In this document: one piece after another, positions 58,913-64,000 of the stretch
Numbering within the stretch: the first letter of the stretch is position 1
Layout: every line of letters starts with the position of its first letter
Notes under the pieces: model-generated
Told to the model about the DNA's origin: nothing
Databases searched by the model: none
What the model saw: only the letters and a program-made list of their open reading frames with translations
Translations under genes and position numbers: made by a program
NCBI GenBank assembly: GCA_024235395.1
Contig: JACKMK010000003.1
Location: forward strand, 620,001-684,000
DNA: 64,000 bases
DNA from: Chromatiaceae bacterium
GTDB lineage: Bacteria; Pseudomonadota; Gammaproteobacteria; Chromatiales; Chromatiaceae
Reading direction: 5' to 3'

Positions 58913-60202
58913 TCATTGGCGGATGTGTCCGTCGCCCAGCACGATGAACTTCACCGACGTCAGCCCCTCGAGGCCGACCGGCCCGCGTGCATGAAACTTG
59001 TCGGTGGAGATGCCGATTTCGGCACCGAGGCCGTATTCGAAGCCGTCCGCGAAGCGCGTCGAGGCGTTGACCATCACCGAACTGGCATCGACCTCGCGCA
59101 GAAAACGCCGCGCCTTGCTGATGTTCTCGGTGATGATGCTCTCGGTGTGCAGGGAGCCGTGCAGCGCGATGTGGTCCATCGCTGCGTCAATGTCGTCGAC
59201 CACGCGGATCGACAGGATCGGTGCCAGATACTCTTCGTCCCAGTCGGTCGCGTTCGCCGGCACGCATTGCGCACCGAGGATGCCGCAGGTCTGTTCACAG
59301 CCGCGCAGTTCCACGCCCTTGTCCCAGTACGCCGCTGCGAGCCCCGGCAGGAAATCGGCGGCGACCGTGGAATTGACCAGCAGCGTCTCCATCGTGTTGC
59401 AGGTGCCGTAGCGCTGGGTCTTGGCGTTCAGTGCGACGTCGAACGCCTTGTTCGGATCGGCCTCGTCGTCGACATAGACGTGGCAGATCCCGTGCAGGTG
59501 CTTGATCACCGGCACCCGTGCGGTCGCACTGATGCGTTCGATCAGGCCCTTGCCGCCGCGCGGGATGATCACGTCGATCGACTGCGGCATCGTCACCATC
59601 AGATCGACTGCGGTACGGTCGGTGGTGGCGACCACCTGCACCGCGTCCGCCGGCAGCCCGGCACGCTGCAGGCCGCGCCCTATGCAGGCGGCAATCGCCT
59701 GGTTCGAGTGGAACGCCTCCGACCCGCCGCGCAGCACGGTCGCATTACCGGATTTCAGACACAGGGCGGCCGCGTCCGCGGTCACGTTCGGTCGCGACTC
59801 GTAGATGATCCCGACCACGCCGAGCGGCACTCTCATGCGTCCGACCTGGATACCGCTCGGGCGGAACTTCATGTCGAAGATTTCGCCGATCGGATCGGGC
59901 AGCGCGGCGATCTGGCGCAGGCCCTCGATCATCCCGTCGATGCGCGACTGGTTGAGCTCCAGGCGATCGAGCAATGCGGCATCCAGGCCCTTGGCGGCAC
60001 CGGCCTCGAGATCACGGCGATTGGCGGCGAGCAGCGCTTCACGCTGCATGTCGAGGTCGCCAGCGATGGCCTCCAGCGCGGCATTCTTGGCGCCTGTCTC
60101 GGCGGCCGCCAGCGCTCGCGCGGCGACGCGGGCGCGTCGCCCGAGTTCGTGCATGTAGCTGTCGACGTCGGCGATCTGCAGGTTTTCAGCGGCCTGGCTC
60201 AT
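58913..60202 (-). CDS. proA: Gamma-glutamyl phosphate reductase
   Basis: A 429-residue NADPH enzyme of proline synthesis. The aldehyde-dehydrogenase fold is clear: PLGVVGIIYESRPNVTADAA, GNATVLRGGSEA, IPRGGKGLIERI and the catalytic cysteine in AKTQRYGTCNTMETLLVN. The end ARGPVGLEGLTSVKFIV is typical. It heads the nadD-rsfS-rlmH-maf-rng run. Confidence 0.97.
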   Translation of the reverse strand: MSQAAENLQIADVDSYMHELGRRARVAARALAAAETGAKNAALEAIAGDLDMQREALLAANRRDLEAGAAKGLDAALLDRLELNQSRIDGMIEGLRQIAALPDPIGEIFDMKFRPSGIQVGRMRVPLGVVGIIYESRPNVTADAAALCLKSGNATVLRGGSEAFHSNQAIAACIGRGLQRAGLPADAVQVVATTDRTAVDLMVTMPQSIDVIIPRGGKGLIERISATARVPVIKHLHGICHVYVDDEADPNKAFDVALNAKTQRYGTCNTMETLLVNSTVAADFLPGLAAAYWDKGVELRGCEQTCGILGAQCVPANATDWDEEYLAPILSIRVVDDIDAAMDHIALHGSLHTESIITENISKARRFLREVDASSVMVNASTRFADGFEYGLGAEIGISTDKFHARGPVGLEGLTSVKFIVLGDGHIRQ

Positions 60203-60281
60203 GGGGTGCCTTTGTGTTTCGCGGTCAGAACGCCAATTCTACCGCAGCTGGCGCCGCCAGCCGACACCGGCGACGCGAGGC

Positions 60282-61064
60282 TCAGCTGCCCTGCAGCGGG
60301 ACCGGTTCGGCGACCGGGTGTTCCTTGGCGGAGACTTCCCAGGAGAACTTGGGCAGGTTGAGGAACGCCTCCTGGATGCCCTGGTTCCACGCCTCGCGGA
60401 CGCTGATCAGGTACTTGTCGTCGGCATCGAACCGGCAGCGACAGCCGAGCACCAGGCTGTCTTTTTCGTAGGTCGCGAGTTCGAACGGCGGTCCGACCGT
60501 GATGTTCGAGCGGGTCGTCGCATCCAGCGAAACGAGCGCCAGGCGCGCACCCTGGTTGAGCGAGAGCCCGGGGTGCACGATGCGATCCAGAGCCGGTTTG
60601 CCGTACTTGCTCTCGCCGATCTGCAGATAAGGCGTCTCCGGCGAGGAGGTGATGTAGTTGCCCTGCGGGTAGACCAGCATCAGGCCGTGCCGCTGGCCGG
60701 CGATCTGGCCACCGATGAGCAAGGTGGTCTCTCCGCTGACGCCTGACTGCATCAGTGCCGGGCTGTGTTCCTTCTGTACTGCCAGGCTGACGCTGCCGAT
60801 GTATTCGGCCGCCTCGAACAGGTAGCGCACCGTGGCCAGATTGGGGCCGCCGGTGGGATAGTCGAGATCGCGTTGAATATGGTTCACGACCTCCTGGGTG
60901 GTCGCCAGGTTGCCAGCCGAGAGGATCACGAACAGGCGGTCCGGCGACGGATTGAACACGTGCATCTTGCTGTAGGTGGTGACGTAGTCCACCCCGGCGT
61001 TGGTGCGAGAGTCCGATGCGAACACCAGGCCATCATCTAGATTGAGTCCGACGCAGTAGGTCAT
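60282..61064 (-). CDS. Anbu (ancestral beta subunit) proteasome-type protease
   Basis: A 260-residue N-terminal-nucleophile hydrolase of the Anbu/BPH family, related to HslV. Removing Met1 exposes Thr1 (MTYCVGLNLDDGLVFASDSR). Aspartate 17 in FASDSRTNAG and lysine 32 in TYSKMHVF complete the usual Thr-Asp-Lys set, counting from Thr1. The ATG at 61064 is chosen on this ground; a longer upstream reading has no such start. Anbu rings are known to lack proven activity on standard substrates. It is divergent from the ATP-grasp and alpha-E genes, which commonly accompany Anbu. Confidence 0.93.
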   Translation of the reverse strand: MTYCVGLNLDDGLVFASDSRTNAGVDYVTTYSKMHVFNPSPDRLFVILSAGNLATTQEVVNHIQRDLDYPTGGPNLATVRYLFEAAEYIGSVSLAVQKEHSPALMQSGVSGETTLLIGGQIAGQRHGLMLVYPQGNYITSSPETPYLQIGESKYGKPALDRIVHPGLSLNQGARLALVSLDATTRSNITVGPPFELATYEKDSLVLGCRCRFDADDKYLISVREAWNQGIQEAFLNLPKFSWEVSAKEHPVAEPVPLQGS

Positions 61065-61390
61065 CGGCGTGAGATCCGGTAGGCGTTGGAAGAATACGTA
61101 AAGTATGAAGCGAAAACGGCGTGCTGTGGAAGCCCCGTACAAGCCCTCGCTGCGAACTCTGCTAAGCTCATGCGTGTTCTTCCCAGCATGGCCGGGATCG
61201 GGTCGAGGTACTCATGTCCAAGCGCGCAACGAGGCGCGACAGAACGGGACAGGCGCCGAAGGCGGGTGCGGGCGTTGTACGCGCCTGGCGCATCCGCAAA
61301 GGCGGGCTTGCCGGCTCGCCGATCCATGCCACCGAACGTCTTTTCAGCCTACATTCAACCAGTGCCGGCCTGTTCCGGATGTGAAACCCT
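61065..61390. other. Intergenic region between Anbu and the ATP-grasp gene
   Basis: A 326-base stretch between divergent genes. A reading frame of 136 codons (61105-61515) runs into the ATP-grasp gene in another frame and has no protein-like composition, so I take it as chance. A promoter for each side is expected; none is clear to me. Confidence 0.5.
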
Positions 61391-62842
61391 ATGCCGATCG
61401 ACCTCAAAGACTACGACCCTGGCCCGTTTTTCGACGAGATGATGGTGCGCCGCAACCGGGCGCGGCCGCTGGCACGCGAGCTGATCAGCCTGTTCCGCAA
61501 GATGAACAGCGATGAACTGGCGGCGCGTCAGGACGCCGCGGACCTGGCCATCCGTGCGATGGGCATCACTTTCACGGTGTACAGCGAAAACGACGGCATG
61601 ATCGATCGCAACTGGCCGTTCGATATCGTGCCGCGCATCATCGAGAAGCAGGAGTGGGACCGCATTGAGGCCGGTCTGAAGCAGCGTGTGAAGGCGCTGA
61701 ACCTGTTCATCAACGACCTGTATCACGAGCAGAAGATCATCAGGGACGGGGTTTTTCCCGCCGAGGTGCTGGCCGAATCGAAGAACTTCCGGCCGCAGTG
61801 CGTGGGGGTCAACCCCCCGCTCGGGGTGTGGGCGCACATCTGTGGCTCGGACCTGGTGCGCGATGCCGACGGCACCATGTACGTGCTGGAAGACAACCTG
61901 CGCGTTCCCTCGGGGGTCTCCTACATGTTGGAGAACCGTCTGGTCACCAAGCGCGTGTTCCCCGAGCTTTTCGAGTCCTATGCGCCGCTGCCGGTTGACG
62001 ACTATCCGACCCAGCTGTACGAAATGCTGGCCGCATTGTCGCCGCGCAACGTCAAGCGCCCGACCGTGGCGGTATTGACGCCGGGGATCTACAACTCGGC
62101 CTATTTCGAGCACGCCTACCTGGCGATGGAGATGGGCGCCGAGCTGGTAGAGGGCAGAGATCTGTTCGTCGATGACGACGACTGCGTCTACATGCGAACG
62201 GTATCGGGCCCGCAGCGTGTCGATGTGATCTACCGTCGCATCGACGACGAATTCATGGATCCGGAGGCGTTTCGCGAGGATTCGGTCCTGGGCGTGCCCG
62301 GCCTGCTGCGTGCGTGGAAGGCACGCAAGGTCGGACTGGCGAACGCCCCGGGCGCGGGCGTCGCCGACGACAAGGTGGTGTATGCCTTTGTTCCCGAGAT
62401 CATCCGTTATTACCTCGACGAAGAGCCTGGGATACCCAATGTCCCGACCTATCGCTGCATGTACCCCGACGAGAGGCAATACGTGCTTGATCATCTGGAA
62501 GAACTGGTGATCAAGCCGGCCAATGAATCCGGTGGCTACGGCATGCTGATTGGCCCGCGTTCCACCAGGGCCGAGCGCAAGACCTTTGCCGACCTGATCA
62601 GCAAGAATCCGCGCAACTACATTGCACAGCCGACGCTGGGCCTGTCGACCGTTCCCACCGTGGTCGGCCAATGTCTCGAGCCGCGGCATGTCGACCTGCG
62701 CCCGTTCATTCTCAGCGGTCGCAAGACTTTCGTCACGACCGGCGGACTGACCCGCGTCGCCCTGCGCAAAGGATCTCTGGTGGTCAATTCCTCGCAGGGC
62801 GGCGGATCGAAAGACACCTGGATCGTGGATACCGGCAACTGA
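61391..62842 (+). CDS. Circularly permuted ATP-grasp protein (type 2)
   Basis: A 483-residue enzyme with a rearranged ATP-grasp fold. Its features include VYVLEDNLRVPSGVSYMLENR-like metal-binding blocks, VVYAFVPEIIRYYLDEEPG, ELVIKPANESGGYGMLIGP (ATP-binding lysine and glycine loop) and the late RHVDLRPFILSG and VNSSQGGGSKDTWIV. ATP-grasp ligases join a carboxylate to an amine, and this family is proposed to form peptide bonds on unknown substrates. It starts an operon with the alpha-E gene 15 bases downstream and lies opposite the Anbu protease gene. Confidence 0.9.
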   Translation: MPIDLKDYDPGPFFDEMMVRRNRARPLARELISLFRKMNSDELAARQDAADLAIRAMGITFTVYSENDGMIDRNWPFDIVPRIIEKQEWDRIEAGLKQRVKALNLFINDLYHEQKIIRDGVFPAEVLAESKNFRPQCVGVNPPLGVWAHICGSDLVRDADGTMYVLEDNLRVPSGVSYMLENRLVTKRVFPELFESYAPLPVDDYPTQLYEMLAALSPRNVKRPTVAVLTPGIYNSAYFEHAYLAMEMGAELVEGRDLFVDDDDCVYMRTVSGPQRVDVIYRRIDDEFMDPEAFREDSVLGVPGLLRAWKARKVGLANAPGAGVADDKVVYAFVPEIIRYYLDEEPGIPNVPTYRCMYPDERQYVLDHLEELVIKPANESGGYGMLIGPRSTRAERKTFADLISKNPRNYIAQPTLGLSTVPTVVGQCLEPRHVDLRPFILSGRKTFVTTGGLTRVALRKGSLVVNSSQGGGSKDTWIVDTGN

Positions 62843-62857
62843 GCGGAGGAGGTCGCC

Positions 62858-63808
62858 ATGCTGTCACGCGTCGCGGAGAACATTTACTGGCTCGCCCGTT
62901 ACGTCGAGCGTGCAGAAAATACGGCGCGCCTGGTCCGGGTCAATTCGCACCTGGTGCTGGACACGCCGAGCGGGATCGCGCCCGGTTGGGAGCCGTTGGT
63001 GGATATCACCGGGCTGCGCCAGCAGTTCGAGACAGTGGAACGCGAACCGAACGAGCGCAATATCGTGCGCTTCCTGATTGGTGACGCGAACAACCACGGC
63101 TCGATACTCTCGTCGCTGGCAGCGGCCCGCGAGAACTGCCGCACCGTACGCGAGGTGTTGCCACGATCATCCTGGGAGAAGCTCAACGAGCTGTATCTGT
63201 TCGCCAAGGAGAATGTGCAGTCCGGCCTGACCAAGAGCGGTCGGGACGATTTTCTCGACGGGATCATCAGCGGCTCGCAGCAGATCGTCGGCCTGCTCGG
63301 GTCGGTGATGTATCGCGACGAGGCCTGGCACTTCGCCCGCATCGGTCGCAACCTGGAGCGCGCCGATATGACCACGCGCATCATCGATGTGCGCTCGACT
63401 GACCTGTTTCCGGATGACATGCTCGAGTCTCGTTCGCTTGACACCCTGCAGTGGATCAGCGTGTTGCGATCGATGTCGGGTTATCAGACCTACCGACGGC
63501 ATGTGGCGATCAGGGTCAGCCGCGCGGACGTGCTCGATTTCCTGTTTCACAATCCGCTGTTTCCGCGTTCGTTCCTGCACTGCGTCGATGCGGTCGACGA
63601 AAGCGTCGAGCGTCTGGACAATGCCGAGGCGGTGCTGCGCGACGTGCGCGCGGTCAAGCGCCAGCTCAAGCTGACGAATGTCGCGGAAATGACCCAGGCA
63701 TCGCTGCACGAATTCATCGACGAGCTGCAGATCGGCATCATGCGGCTGCACAAAACGCTGGCCAAATCGTATTTTCCGCCGCCACTGCAGCTCGACGAGA
63801 CCGCTTGA
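62858..63808 (+). CDS. Alpha-E domain protein
   Basis: A 316-residue soluble all-helical protein opening MLSRVAENIYWLARYVERAEN, the hallmark of the alpha-E superfamily. Conserved features include SILSSLAAARENCRTVREVLPRSSWEKLNELY, HFARIGRNLERADMTTRIIDV and ISVLRSMSGYQTYRR. In related genomes it pairs with the circularly permuted ATP-grasp protein and often a transglutaminase-like protease; the latter is not in this window. Function is unproven. Confidence 0.93.
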   Translation: MLSRVAENIYWLARYVERAENTARLVRVNSHLVLDTPSGIAPGWEPLVDITGLRQQFETVEREPNERNIVRFLIGDANNHGSILSSLAAARENCRTVREVLPRSSWEKLNELYLFAKENVQSGLTKSGRDDFLDGIISGSQQIVGLLGSVMYRDEAWHFARIGRNLERADMTTRIIDVRSTDLFPDDMLESRSLDTLQWISVLRSMSGYQTYRRHVAIRVSRADVLDFLFHNPLFPRSFLHCVDAVDESVERLDNAEAVLRDVRAVKRQLKLTNVAEMTQASLHEFIDELQIGIMRLHKTLAKSYFPPPLQLDETA

Positions 63809-63856
63809 GGGATGCCCGTCTCCGGCCGTTCGCCGCGGCAGCTCCGGCAGGCGGCC

Positions 63857-64000
63857 TCAGAAGATCTTGACCAGCGATAGCTCGGTCGCCAACGGGAGGT
63901 CGCAGGCGTTGCACGATTGCAACACCATCTGTGCACGGGTCGGCGACGTGAACGTCAGCGTGAATACCGCCTGGGTGCCGTCCGGCGACAGCAGCGTACG
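63857..64000 (-). CDS. C-terminal end of an unrecognised protein
   Basis: The last 47 residues of a gene that enters from the right edge, ending at a TGA at 63857. The text has FTLTFTSPTRAQMVLQSCNACD and a C-terminal ATELSLVKIF. The paired cysteines in CNAC could be metal- or disulfide-linked. It is convergent with the alpha-E gene. Too little is present to name it. Confidence 0.4.
   Translation of the reverse strand, partial: RTLLSPDGTQAVFTLTFTSPTRAQMVLQSCNACDLPLATELSLVKIF

Noticed and set aside
61105..61515. 136-codon frame between Anbu and the ATP-grasp gene
   Set aside because: It overlaps the ATP-grasp start in another frame and lacks a ribosome site or domain; treated as chance.

Overview
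The window is high-GC DNA with dense, mostly operonic genes and no tRNA, rRNA, insertion sequence, prophage or CRISPR that I can see. Gene content and order point to a gammaproteobacterium. The argH / algZ-algR divergent pair resembles the pseudomonad and Chromatiales arrangement. The block maf-rng-yhdP-nit-tldD-pmbA, the proA-nadD-rsfS-rlmH run, trkA-trkH and polA are all gammaproteobacterial. Pyrophosphate-linked energy genes (soluble pyrophosphatase, K+-independent H+-pumping pyrophosphatase, pyrophosphate-dependent phosphofructokinase) suggest a chemolithoautotrophic or sulfur-oxidising member of the Chromatiales or a relative. That placement is inference, because no marker gene proves it.

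Layout. 1-2 kb: a truncated membrane sensor and a periplasmic solute-binding protein. 2-7 kb: argH, divergent from the algZ-algR two-component system, followed by hemB and an HPP membrane protein. 7-12 kb: a Cache-domain chemoreceptor, an ABM-like small protein, and the trkA-trkH potassium uptake genes. 12.5-17 kb: a class I cytochrome c, a membrane-anchored coiled-coil protein and polA. 17-21 kb: two divergent cysteine-rich, HvfA-like small proteins sharing a Fur-box-like intergenic region, then a thioredoxin-like protein, a Tat-exported gluconate dehydrogenase subunit 3 homologue and a GMC oxidoreductase. 21-24 kb: engB-moaC-phosphoesterase, and a secreted erythromycin-esterase-like protein. 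24-35 kb: ppa, a hybrid kinase, hppA, a REC-PAS-GGDEF-EAL protein, pfp, and an adenylate kinase fused to a histone-H1-like lysine/alanine tail. 35-47 kb: a signalling block on the minus strand, made of a 2254-residue hybrid kinase with four periplasmic binding domains, a receiver-kinase, a LuxR-type regulator, a possible winged-helix-like protein and a GGDEF-EAL protein. 47-60 kb: housekeeping genes pmbA, tldD, nit, yhdP, rng, maf, rlmH, rsfS, nadD and proA. 60-64 kb: the Anbu protease, divergent from a circularly permuted ATP-grasp protein and an alpha-E protein.

The most unusual parts are the giant BvgS/EvgS-like kinase with its translationally coupled partners, the divergent orphan HvfA-like metallophore precursors with a putative Fur box and a redox operon beside them, the adenylate kinase/histone-like fusion, and the Anbu-linked peptide-modification genes. 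Functions come from motif and family recognition by eye; no database search was run.
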